Shown here: positions 28,965 through 40,800 of the stretch, piece by piece
Layout of the letters: the number at the start of each line of letters is the position of its first letter
How positions within the stretch are numbered: position 1 is the stretch's first letter
From: Macrostomum hystrix
Taxonomy: Eukaryota; Platyhelminthes; Macrostomidae
DNA: 64,000 nucleotides
Assembly (NCBI GenBank): GCA_950097015.1
Contig: CATNEN010000038.1
Coordinates: 31,892,501-31,956,500 of the forward strand
Direction of reading: 5' to 3'
The notes under the pieces: generated by a model
Seen by the model: the letters and a program-made list of their open reading frames with translations, nothing else
Database searches by the model: none
What the model was told of the DNA's origin: nothing
Made by a program: the position numbers and the translations under genes

Positions 28965-30870
28965 CTGTCACAGCCTGGCACCTGGATGATCTACTTTTTA
29001 ATTTATAATTCGCAGCGAATGTTTCAGCTTGAATGCTTGACGATCCGTCCGGTAATGACTGACTTATGGCAGACGAAGTAGATGAAAATGAAAATGCTAG
29101 ACTTCTTTCAAAGGCTGCGTGCTATGCATGGAATGCGTTTTTGGTCTCCAGTTCGATTATATTGATTGGCGGCAGAGCTACGGCAGACTTAGAGGTGCCT
29201 GGACAAATGTTTCCAGGGTTGTCTTAGCGAATCTGGTCCAGCTCAGACAGGCCCAAGTCTCAGCTTTCGCGTAGGCCACTCTCTCTCTCTCGCCGTCCTC
29301 TTTATTTTAGCTGGCTTCTGGGAGAAAATTTATAAGCCGTCAGTCAGTAGAGAAAGAAAGCACAATGGTTCTTTTAGCTTGAAGGTCGGAATTTCCGATC
29401 TCCCCCAAGTCCCAAAAGTTGGTCGCGCTTTGGTTAAAAAATGAGAGCAGAGAATGGAGAAAGATAGGAGAGAGCCTCTTGGAGGGCTCGGATTGGAAGA
29501 AGGGAAAAGCCTTAGCGCATTTCCACGCAAGCAGCGCCCACCCCCGACGCCAAAAATTTTATCACAGTCTGAGAGAGGGAGGGTTAGAAAAGGGTGAGGG
29601 CAGCAGGGGTACAATGACTAAGCCTGGGTGGGCCGATTGCCCTGGCCTAGACTGTTTAAAGGAGGGTTGGCGTTTGGTTGGGCTTCCCCAGGCAGTCACG
29701 TGATCAATTGGCACGCTCTCATTGGCCAACGATGGAGATGCCCTTCCACTGTAGAGAGAGCTATTTCCACCCGCTTGATGCGTGATAGACCCAACACACA
29801 GGGCCTTGGTGTAGGGTGTAGTGTAGACGGTCGACGGAGAGACAGGCTTTGATCACCATTGTACGTGTAGGCCGGTGTTTTTGGTAAAGCGAAGTGAGAG
29901 AGTTTGTGTGGGCAGTCCAGTGACCCGATCCAGAGTCCAGACAAGCAAGAACCCTAAGCGTCGACTGGCAAAGTGGGAGGGTGAGGGTGCACCGCAATTT
30001 GGGGTGGTGGTAACTGCCAATGGAAAGTATGGCATAACTGCAGACTAAAATTAATATTAAAAGGCAAACAGCTTAGATGATTAAAAAACATTCATTACTT
30101 GCTATTGGACAATAACTGTTCACACGCAGGCAATGTGTGTGAACACAATGCTGCTAGCAGTGTTTATTTTGTATCCATGCGAAAGAAGATCTAATAAAAA
30201 ATGTAAATAACAATGTGGAAGCAGCTATTAAAGAAAAATAAAGTAACCAAATTCAGTGAAGGATGGAAAGATTCGGGGAAGATTAACGAAAAAACCACAA
30301 ATAGAACGCTATCTGGGTTCTGGAACTGAAACTTCTAGAATGGGAAGACCTGGTTAAGGGAGATCCAGACGAGAAGAGTGTCGAATTTCTAGTTTATAGA
30401 ATTCCAGCCAATCGTGTAGTAGGACTAAGATCCAGCATTCTAGTTGAAGAAGGGGTGGTTTGAGGTGGTGAACATCGGAAAGAGCATTTCAAGGTCAAGA
30501 CCTAGACACCGATTTCTGAATCTAAACCTCGAGGCTAAGAGACTGAGGCTGACTATAAACTGTAAGGATTGAACGAAATTTGTAACTATTTTGTAAGGAG
30601 CGGTATAATACTTGTCTGGCTGCAACACTAGCATCAACATTTTAAATTCCAGCAACTGGGACAAAATATAGCGGAAATAATCTTCCACTAAACAAAGCGA
30701 TTTTACACAGAAACCATTACACTGTACTGTATGAAGTCTGAGATTTGGATTGATTCCATAAAAGCGAGTGGTCCAACCTACAAGTGCCTAGCCGATTATT
30801 TTCCATATAGGAAAACATGTCCTAAATTCAGGATTTGATTTCTAAGTATAGAAGGTGTTTTCTAGGTTTA
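28965..30870. other. NLK 5' region
   Basis: On the minus strand the NLK start codon directly follows a CTGTGACAG acceptor-like site, so a 5' UTR intron or trans-splicing may end exactly at the ATG. The stretch from 29.2 to 30.0 kb is GC-richer than its surroundings and contains CT and GA runs; it may be the promoter or UTR exon. ORFs here (up to 94 codons) have no recognisable content. Confidence 0.4.
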
Positions 30871-32475
30871 CACAGGGGGTCTCTGGGTTTCTACAGGGTC
30901 TCTGGGTTTAGACAGGGTCTCTGGGTTTCTACAGGGTCTCTGGGTTTCTACAGGGTCTCTGGGTTTCTACAGGGTCTCTGGGTTTCTACAGGGGTCTCTG
31001 GGTTTCTACGGGGTCTCTGGGTTTAGACAGGGTCTCTGGGTTTCTACAGGGTCTCTGGGTTTCTACAGGGTCTCTGGGTTTCTACAGGGTCTCTGGGTTT
31101 AGACAGGGTCTCTGGGTTTAGACAGGGTCTCTGGGTTTCTACAGGGTCTCTGGGTTTCTACAGGGTCTCTGGGTTTCTACAGGGTCTCTGGGTTTCTACA
31201 GGGTCTCTGGGTTTCTACAGGGTCTCTGGGTTTCTACAGGGGTCTCTGGGTTTCTACGGGGTCTCTGGGTTTAGACAGGGTCTCTGGGTTTCTACAGGGT
31301 CTCTGGGTTTCTACAGGGTCTCTGGGTTTAGACAGGGTCTCTGGGTTTCTACAGGGTCTCTGGGTTTAGACAGGGTCTCTGGGTTTAGACAGGGTCTCTG
31401 GGCTTCTACAGGGTCTCTGGGTTTCTACAGGGTCTCTGGGTTTCTACAGGGTCTCTGGGTTTCTACAGGGTCTCTGGGTTTCTACAGGGTCTCTGGGTTT
31501 CTACAGGGTCTCTGGGTTTCTACAGGGGTCTCTGGGTTTCTACGGGGTCTCTGGGTTTAGACAGGGTCTCTGGGTTTCTACAGGGTCTCTGGGTTTCTAC
31601 AGGGTCTCTGGGTTTAGACAGGGTCTCTGGGTTTCTACAGGGTCTCTGGGTTTCTACAGGGTCTCTGGGTTTCTACAGGGTCTCTGGGTTTAGACAGGGT
31701 CTCTGGGTTTCTACAGGGTCTCTGGGTTTAGACAGGGTCTCTGGGTTTAGACAGGGTCTCTGGGTTTCTACAGGGTCTCTGGGTTTCTACAGGGGTAACT
31801 GGGTTTCTACAGGGTCTCTGGGTTTCTACAGGGTCTCTGGGTTTCTACAGGGTCTCTGGGTTTCTACAGGGTCTCTGGGTTTCTACAGGGTCTCTGGGTT
31901 TCTACAGGGTCTCTGGGTTTCTACAGGGTCTCTGGGTTTAGACAGGGGTATCTGGGTTTCTACAGGGTCTCTGGGTTTAGACAGGGTCTCTGGGTTTCTA
32001 CAGGGTCTCTGGGTTTCTACAGGGTCTCTGGGTTTAGACAGGGGTATCTGGGTTTCTACAGGGTCTCTGGGTTTCTACAGGGTCTCTGGGTTTCTACAGG
32101 GTCTCTGGGTTTCTACAGGGTCTCTGGGTTTCTACAGGGTCTCTGGGTTTCTACAGGGTCTCTGGGTTTCTACAGGGTCTCTGGGTTTCTACAGGGTCTC
32201 TGGGTTTCTACAGGGTCTCTGGGTTTCTACAGGGTCTCTGGGTTTCTACAAGGGTCTCTGGGTTTCTACAGGGTCTCTGGGTTTAGACAGGGTCTCTGGG
32301 TTTAGACAGGGTCTCTGGGTTTAGACAGGGTCTCTGGGTTTAGACAGGGTCTCTGGGTTTAGACAGGGTCTCTGGGTTTCTACGGGTCTCTGGGTTTCTA
32401 CGGGTCTCTGGGTTTCTACAGGGTCTCTGGGTTTCTACAGGGTCTCTGGGTTTAGACAGGGGGTATCTGGGTTGA
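30871..32475 (+). repeat. 19-bp minisatellite
   Basis: About 84 copies of GGGTCTCTGGGTTTCTACA with a TTTAGACA variant scattered through it. It is very homogeneous. It lies upstream of NLK, outside any gene model I can support. Confidence 0.96.
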
Positions 32476-32992
32476 GTTTAGACTGGGGTTTCTGGGTTCT
32501 GGGAGTTTACTGGGAGGTTATTATTATAAAGCAACGTTAACAAAGGCATTTTTCAATAGGCCTTTGTTACTATGGCCGCATGAGCACGAACATACTACTT
32601 CTTCTTGGGTACAGCTCCAGCACGTAAAAGGCGGCTGCCCCTTGAACCAGCGCCTTTCCTGTGCGCAATTGCAAACAAAGCGCTTTTTTCTGCGTCATTC
32701 CACTCTCTAATAATCAATGCGTCCTATATCTCTTCTCTGGCCATTTAGTTCAGTCCATAATCCACCATATGCTTTGTTTCTTTTCCATAGCACAAGTTTC
32801 GTACTGCAAGGGTAATATGTGCTTTTTAATTAACAAATATTTGACTCATTAAAGTCGTTGATCATTAACGCTTATAAAGAAATAACTAAGGACAATAAAT
32901 ACCTGGGGACACTAGAATAAGAAATCCCCCAGGAGTCTCTGGGTCGCTTACACTGTGTATATATAGCCAACTCAACGGACCCAGTAATGACA
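32476..32992. other. Spacer with a small inverted repeat, upstream of tRNA-Arg
   Basis: TAACAAAGGC at 32538-32547 is repeated inverted at 32560-32569 with a 12-base loop. Otherwise no feature. Confidence 0.4.
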
Positions 32993-33065
32993 GTCCAAGT
33001 GGCCTAATGGATAAGGCGTCGGTTTCCGGAGCCGAAGATTGTGGGTTCGAGTCCCATCTTGGACA
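32993..33065 (+). tRNA. tRNA-Arg (anticodon CCG)
   Basis: A 73-nt cloverleaf. Acceptor arms GTCCAAG and CTTGGAC pair fully, the D-arm carries the TGGCCTAATGG box A, the anticodon stem TCGGT/GCCGA encloses the loop TTCCGGA (anticodon CCG), and the T-arm box B is GGGTTCGAGTCC. It is intron-less, with discriminator base A. A short T run follows within about 10 bases and can act as the Pol III terminator. This is the only intact tRNA gene in the window. Confidence 0.96.
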
Positions 33066-33890
33066 GGGTACATTTTTATCATTTTAGTGCAGTATAAAAA
33101 TGTATTAATAAAGCTCTAAATTTATTGAATAACTAGTGAAGAATTGCCCTAAATATATTGATTGAATCGACGAGACATATTTTGTAGATAATCGAATCGC
33201 AGCACACTCGCTACCCCTAAGTACGTTGAATCGGTTCGATTGTTACATTTTTCGATACATATCGGCAATGTAGCGCAGTGCAAATGGCAGTTCGTGCAGC
33301 TCAAAAATAGAAGTATTTGAAGTGCAGGTCGCACTTTGTATGACATATTTCGATAATTGAAATTAAGAGAATATAAATAATCTAACTTGTCGACTGTAAG
33401 TACAAAATAAACCAAATTCACAATGAAACAAAAAGAATGCTTCAGTAATAGCTAGTTTATTAAAGACTTATTACAACTTCATATATATTCATGATATTTA
33501 CATGAAGCAAACGAAATAATGATTAGGCCTAACTGAAATAGTTTATTAATAACGCAAAACTCAATTTGTTGATAGAAAGAAGCACTCCGTTGGAATCAAT
33601 GGACTTGTTTCATACAGATATATTCTCTCGCAGAATTAATAAAACAACAGTAGACAGCCCCCACAATGCTTCTAAACGGTTAATAACATCTTTTTAAACA
33701 GAAATCAGTCAACTAAATCATACGGGGTTAAAAAAAGCAGCGGAGACAGTCGCTTAAAACAGTATGACAAACTAAAGAAAAAATATAGCCTTATTTATAC
33801 ACCTGCACAGGGAGTCTCAGCCAATGAGTGTCAACTTTCACTTATTAGATGAAAGAGAAATGCCTTCATGACCAGCTGACAGACGGATAC
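33066..33890. other. AT-rich stretch, nothing recognised
   Basis: AT-rich DNA between tRNA-Arg and the next array. The 90-codon minus-strand ORF at 33149 has no recognisable motif. Confidence 0.45.
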
Positions 33891-33892
33891 GT

Positions 33893-36370
33893 AGATAAAT
33901 ACAGGAACCGAGAACAGAAATACTGACACCCAGAACAGGAATACAGACACCCAGAACAGAAATACAGACACCCAGAACAGAAATACTGACACCCAGAACA
34001 GGAATACAGACACCCAGAACAGAAATACAGACACCCAGAACAGAAATACAGACATCCAGAACAGAAATACAGACACCCAGAACAGAAATACAGACACCCA
34101 GAACAGAAATACAGACATCCAGAACAGGAATACAGACATCCAGAACGGGAATACAGACATCCAGAACAGAAATACAGACACCCAGAACAGAAATACAGAC
34201 ATCCAGAACAGGAATACAGACATCCAGAACGGGAATACAGACATCCAGAACAGAAATACAGACACCCAGAACAGAAATACAGACACCCAGAACAGAAATA
34301 CAGACATCCAGAACAGAAATACAGACACCCAGAACAGAAATACAGACACCCAGACAGGAATACAGACACCCAGAACAGAAATACAGACACCCAGAACAGA
34401 AATACAGACATCCAGAACAGGAATACAGACATCCAGAACGGGAATACAGACATCCAGAACAGAAATACAGACACCCAGAACAGAAATACAGACACCCAGA
34501 ACAGAAATACAGACATCCAGAACGGGAATACAGACATCCAGAACAGAAATACAGACATCCAGAACAGAAATACAGACGCCCAGAACAGAAATACAGACAC
34601 CCAGAACAGAAATACAGACACCCAGAACAGAAATACAGACACCCAGAACAGAAATACAGACGCCCAGAACAGAAATACAGACATCCAGAACAGAAATACA
34701 GACATCCAGAACGGGTATACAGACATCCAAAACAGAAATACAGACATCCAGAACAGGAATACAGACATCCAGAACAGAAATACAGACATCCAGAACAGGA
34801 ATACAGACATCCAGAACGGGAATACAGACATCCAGAACAGAAATAAAGACACCCAGAACAGAAATACAGACATCCAGAACAGAAATACAGACACCCAGAA
34901 CAGAAATACAGACACCCAGAACAGGAATACAGACACCCAGAACAGAAATACAGACACCCAGAACAGAAATACAGACATCCAGAACAGGAATACAGACATC
35001 CAGAACGGGAATACAGACATCCAGAACAGAAATACAGACACCCAGAACAGAAATACAGACACCCAGAACAGAAATACAGACATCCAGAACGGGAATACAG
35101 ACATCCAGAACAGAAATACAGACACCCAGAACAGAAATACAGACACCCAGAACAGGAATACAGACATCAAGAACAGAAATACAGACATCCAGAACGGGAA
35201 TACAGACATCCAGAACGGGAATACAGACACCCAGAACAGGAATACAGACATCAAGAACAGAAATACAGACATCCAGAACAGAAATACAGACACCCAGAAC
35301 AGAAATACAGACACCCAGAACAGGAATACAGACATCAAGAACAGAAATACAGACATCCAGAACGGGAATACAGACATCCAGAACGGGAATACAGGCATCC
35401 AGAACGGGAATACAGACATCCAGAACGGGAATACAGGCATCCAGAACGGGAATACAGGCATCCAGAACGGGTATACAGACATCCAGAACGGGAATACAGA
35501 CATCCAGAACAGAAATACAGACACCCAGAACAGAAATACAGACACCCAGAACAGAAATACAGACACCCAGAACAGAAATAGACACCCAGAACAGAAATAC
35601 AGACACCCAGAACAGAAATACAGACACCCAGAACAGAAATACAGACACCCAGAACAGAAATACAGACACCCAGAACAGAAATACAGACATCCAGAACAGA
35701 AATACAGACATCCAGAACAGAAATACAGACATCCAGAACAGAAATAAAGACATCCAGAACAGAAATACAGACACCCAGAACAGAAAAACAGACACCCAGA
35801 ACAGAAATACAGACACCCAGAACAGAAATACAGACACCCAGAACAGAAATACAGACACCCAGAACAGAAATACAGACATCCAGAACGGGAATACAGGCAT
35901 CCAGAACGGGTATACAGACATCCAGAACGGGAATACAGACATCCAGAACGGGTATACAGACATCCAGAACGGGTATACAGACATCCAGAACGGGAATACA
36001 GACATCCAGAACGGGTATACAGACATCCAGAACGGGTATACAGACATCCAGAACGGGAATACAGACATCCAGAACGGGAATACAGACATCCAGAACAGGA
36101 ATACAGACATCCAGAACGGGAATACAGACATCCATAACGGGAATACAGACATCCAGAACGGGTATACAGACATCCAGAACGGGTATACAGACATCCAGAA
36201 CGGGTATACAGACATCCAGAACAGGAATACAGACATCCAGAACGGGAATACAGACATCCATAACGGGAATACAGACATCCAGAACGGGTATACAGACATC
36301 CAGAACGGGTATACAGACATCCAGAACGGGTATACAGACATCCAGAACGGGAATACAGACATCCAGAAAA
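33893..36370 (+). repeat. 21-bp minisatellite, about 118 copies
   Basis: The largest array here. Unit ATACAGACACCCAGAACAGAA with CATCC, ACGGG and GGTAT variants arranged in repeated multi-unit blocks. Since 21 is divisible by 3 and the minus strand lacks stops in the unit, three overlapping minus-strand ORFs of 308, 844 and 849 codons appear. They encode only 7-residue repeats and are not genes. Confidence 0.97.
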
Positions 36371-36920
36371 GTCCTGACATTGTGCTAGTTGAGAGGGCAA
36401 TGTAAAAAATAAACAGTCGTAGAAGAAATGTTAGTTTTTAAATAAAACCTCGATAAGATGATTGAAATGAAAAACTTCAGCAGGCAATTATTTTATTCAG
36501 CACACCGCCCAAGGTGCGCATTAACTCGTAATTAGAGCAGTCCTCGGAAACAAGAACAAATTTTTATATGGCGATGCTATTAATTTCCACACGCAATAGA
36601 GAAGTCTAATTAAATATATATTAGTATTAGTATTAAAGTGCATGAAATGAGCAAAGTAAAAACAGAGAGCATTATCGAAGTCTTTGGTTGGTGGAAATAA
36701 ATACGCGAGCAACAGGGACAGACAGCACGGCCTGCTGCAGCAAGCTACACAATGCAGCATGTAAAATGTAAAATGAAAATTCACTGACCTACTATTCAAT
36801 TGCTTTAATTGACACCTAGGATCTGTTAACTAGATTTCCTAAACTGAACTCAATAGCTACAAGTTTTTAGATGCGAATAAAACTTTAGGAATTTAGTGTC
36901 CGTATCTAGATTAATAGCAA
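36371..36920. other. AT-rich spacer, nothing recognised
   Basis: Unique AT-rich DNA between two arrays, with no coding or RNA feature seen. Confidence 0.45.
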
Positions 36921-36924
36921 TAGT

Positions 36925-37715
36925 TTAAGGAATGGGGATCTGAGATTAAGAATGGAGCTCAGTAGATTTAGAATGGGGATCTTTTGATTTAGAATGGGGA
37001 TTTGTTGATTGAGAATGGGGATCTGTTGATTTAGAATGGGGATCTGTTGATTTAGAATGGGGATCTGTTGATTTAGAATGGGGATCTGTTGATTTAGAAT
37101 GGGGATCTGTTGATTTAGAATGGGGATCTGTTGATTTAGAATGGGGATCTGTTGATTTAGAATGGGGATCTGTTGATTTAGAATGGGGATCTGTTGATTT
37201 AGAATGGGGATCTGTTGATTAAGAATGGGGCTCAGTAGATTTAGAATGGGGCTCAGTAGATTTAGAATGGGGCTCAGTAGATTTAGAATGGGGCTCAGTA
37301 GATTTAGAATGGGGCTCAGTAGATTTAGAATGGGGCTCAGTAGATTTAGAATGGGGCTCAGTAGATTTAGAATAGGGATCTGTTGATTTAGAATGGGGAT
37401 CTGTTGATTTAGAATGGGGATCTGTTGATTTAGAATGGGATCTGTTGATTGAGAATGGGGATCTGTTGATTGAGAATGGGGATCTGTTGATTGAGAATGG
37501 GGATCTGTTGATTTAGAATGGGGATCTGTTGATTTAAAATGAGGATCAGTTGATTTAGAATGGGGATCTGTTGATTTAGAATGGGGATCTGTTGATTTAG
37601 AATGGGGATCTGTTGATTTAGAATGGGGATCTGTTGATTTAAAATGAGGATCTGTTGATTGAGAATGGGGATCTGTTGATTTAAAATGGGGATCTGTGGA
37701 TTAGGAATGGGGATT
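36925..37715 (+). repeat. 21-bp minisatellite downstream of WAPL
   Basis: About 37 copies of TGTTGATTTAGAATGGGGAT + C. A contiguous block of about seven copies (37214-37370) carries the CTCAGTAG variant instead. It ends about 120 bp from the WAPL stop codon. Confidence 0.95.
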
Positions 37716-37835
37716 TAAATAATTATAGTAGGAACCGATAGGTTTGATTGCTAATCTACTCACTGGTCTACAGATAATAAACGAGAACAGGAGCATCAAC
37801 TGCATGTACTGTACAGAGGACTCAGCTGAGCAGCA

Positions 37836-40800
37836 TCATTGTCCCCGCCTAGTAGAGCCGCCATTTCTCTTGCCAGCCGAAGCCGCCGACCAGCCGTCGG
37901 AGGCTGACGAAGCCGCGGCTCTTCTGTCCTCTTCGCGAATGGCGTCTTCAACCCTGGACACGGCCTGCAACAGTCTGGCGATGCTCTCGGCCTCCTCCTG
38001 GCCTTTCTGACGCTCCTCTTGATTGCCCTCGGAGGCGGCCAGAGTCAGGAAGGATAAAAACTTGGTGATGCAGCTCAGCACGGGCAGGAACGATGGCTGC
38101 GGCTTGATCATCGGCCTGATTGAAGCGGCCAGGCGGAGATCTCGCTGGGCCAGGCAGCACAGCAGCAGGCCCGCGTAGGCGGCAACTACTGAGTCCTCCA
38201 TGTGCTCACCGGCCCTGCTCAGGGCACCGTGCAGACCGCCCGGCTCAGCTGCCGCGCCACCGCTGATCGCCGGTCGACGATTGGCCGCGGCGGCCATCGC
38301 GTTGGCGGCTCGCCTATCTAGAGAGGCTGGACGGCCGCCGAATTCTAGGTCGCCCCCAACTGATTGGCTGTTGAACGCATCGGGGTGTTGAAGGAAATTG
38401 ATTTAGGCCAAATGCTATCAAATGCTGTGCACATGATCCCAGAAAACAATAGTCAATGATCCCAGAAATCAATAGTCAATGATCCCAGAAATCAATAGTC
38501 AATGATCCCAGAAATCAATAGTCAATGATCCCAGAAATCAATAGTCAATGATCCCAGAAAACAATAGTCAATGATCCCAGAAATCAATAGTCAATGATCC
38601 CAGAAATCAATAGTCAATGATCCCAGAAAACAATAGTCAATGATCCCAGAAATCAATAGTCAATGATCCCAGAAATCAATAGTCAATGATCCCAGAAATC
38701 AATAGTCAATGATCCCAGAAATCAATAGTCAATGATCCCAGAAATCAATAGTCAATGATCCCAGAAATCAATAGTCAATGATCCCAGAAAACAATAGTCA
38801 ATGATCCCAGAAATCAATAGTCAATGATCCCAGAAAACAATAGTCAATGATCCCAGAAAACAATAGTCAATGATCCCAGAAATCAATAGTCAATGATCCC
38901 AGAAATCAATAGTCAATGATCCCAGAAATCAATACTGAATTATCGCAGAAATCAATAGTCAATGATCCCAGAAATCAATAGTCAATGATCCCAGGCAAAG
39001 GGGGTCGGTGGCAGAGCGGTCAACGCGTTTGCCTCTGGCACCAAGGTCCCTGAGTTCGATTCCGCGGCGACGCCACATTCATTTTGGGCGCAGGCGCGGA
39101 GAGAAGGCTTGGGGGCTTGTCGTGCAATTTACGCCGTTGAGGGCCAACCTCCAAGCCACAGTGAGAGTGTACACTGACTGACGATGAGAAAGTCAGGGCA
39201 GATGTACACACCTGTGTGAGCGTGTGCCTGCGTACAGTATCTGTGTGCGTGAGTGCTCAGGAATCAGCGAAATGGGCAGAATTGCCTCCTCGCTGGCTGC
39301 GGGTCTAGTGTCACCAAATGATGTGCCATTGCCTGCAGCCCTACTACTACTATTAATTACAACATTTATTATATTTACAATTACTACGCAGTAATTATTT
39401 ACTACTACCACTATCAAAGGCATGAATAATTAATTATTCCTGAAATTATACTCGTACAATCGATTGACTGATCTGTCACCAACAAAGCCTCACCTAGTAT
39501 CCAAATCGTTTTCGTCTACAACGGCGCCGTTGCCACCGTCGCCACCGCCGCCGCCAGCGCCGACAGCGCCACCGTCGGACAGATGGGCCTCAAGCTCGTG
39601 CGAACAGGCCCTGAGAAATCTAACATTGAACAATTCGCTTAGGCGCCTAGTGATGCCAGGTAGGCGAGCAACTCTGCGCTGATTTTCATCCGAATGCTCA
39701 GCTAAATTGATGAGCACACCCAGCGATAGCAGGGTCAGATCGAATCGCGAGTCTTTGTCCGATGTTGAAGCCGAGGGCGTTGTCTCGGCTGCGATGACGG
39801 AATCCTGGGCACAGTCGAGAGCCAAATTGGCCACGGTTTCTAATAAATCAAAGCCTGTTTGACCGGCTGACAGTAGCTCTGCCGCTTGGGCATTGTCGTG
39901 ACTGAGATTAATGAGCAACTGAAGGCCGGATAATAGGCAGGCGGAGGCTGTCGCGGCCGAGGTTCGATTCGCGGAGCAGAGTCGCATTAGGCGAAGTATG
40001 AGGGGCTGACACGGAGACACCAGGTGTAGCTGGTTGTCGGGGCACCTTTGGTGGCAAAAAAAGTTTCATTTTAAATGGATTGATCGCCAGTCGTTCGATA
40101 CTATTTTAAGTTTCCAACTCTTATGAAGAGATAATATAGCCATTAGTTAAGTGGCTTGTCAATACCCATCTAGCCATATGAAAAAATCCTCGATATCCTT
40201 ACAGCCACATTTTTAAATATCGTCGATACCTATTTTGCCATATTAAACAGATCGTCGATACCCTCTCACTTCTATTTAGAAAAATCGTCGATACCCTCCT
40301 AATTCTTTTTAGAAAGATCGTCGATACCCTCTCACTGCTATTTATAAAGATCGTCGATACCCTCCTAAGTCTATTTAGAAAGATCGTCGATACCCTCTCA
40401 CTGCTATTTAGAAAGATCGTCGATACCCTCCTAATTCTATTTAGAAAGATCGTCGATACCCTCTCACTGCTCATTATAAAGATCGTCGATACCCTCCTAA
40501 TTCTATTTAGAAAGATCGTCGAACCCTCCAATTTAAAGTCCAATTTAAATTGGCCCCATATATGATGATTGGTGTGGCTTCCAAAATAGAAAGACAATAA
40601 AGTCGAGACAAGCAGTACCAATGCTCACTTATAACTCATATTCTCCAGCAGGCTAAGAAATTCCCTAGCCCTAGTTAGCCTGGCCAGCATGAACTCGTTC
40701 AGTTGCTGTTGTCCCAAATCATCGCCAAAATAGTCTAAATCGTCTCGCAAGGCCTCCAAAGCGTGATCCAATCCCCGCTGCCGCCTGATGGCCTCTTTAA

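Noticed and set aside
33831-36400. Three overlapping minus-strand ORFs of 308-849 codons
   Set aside because: They consist only of 7-residue repeats from a 21-bp array, exist in three frames at once, and have no start, domain or splice context.
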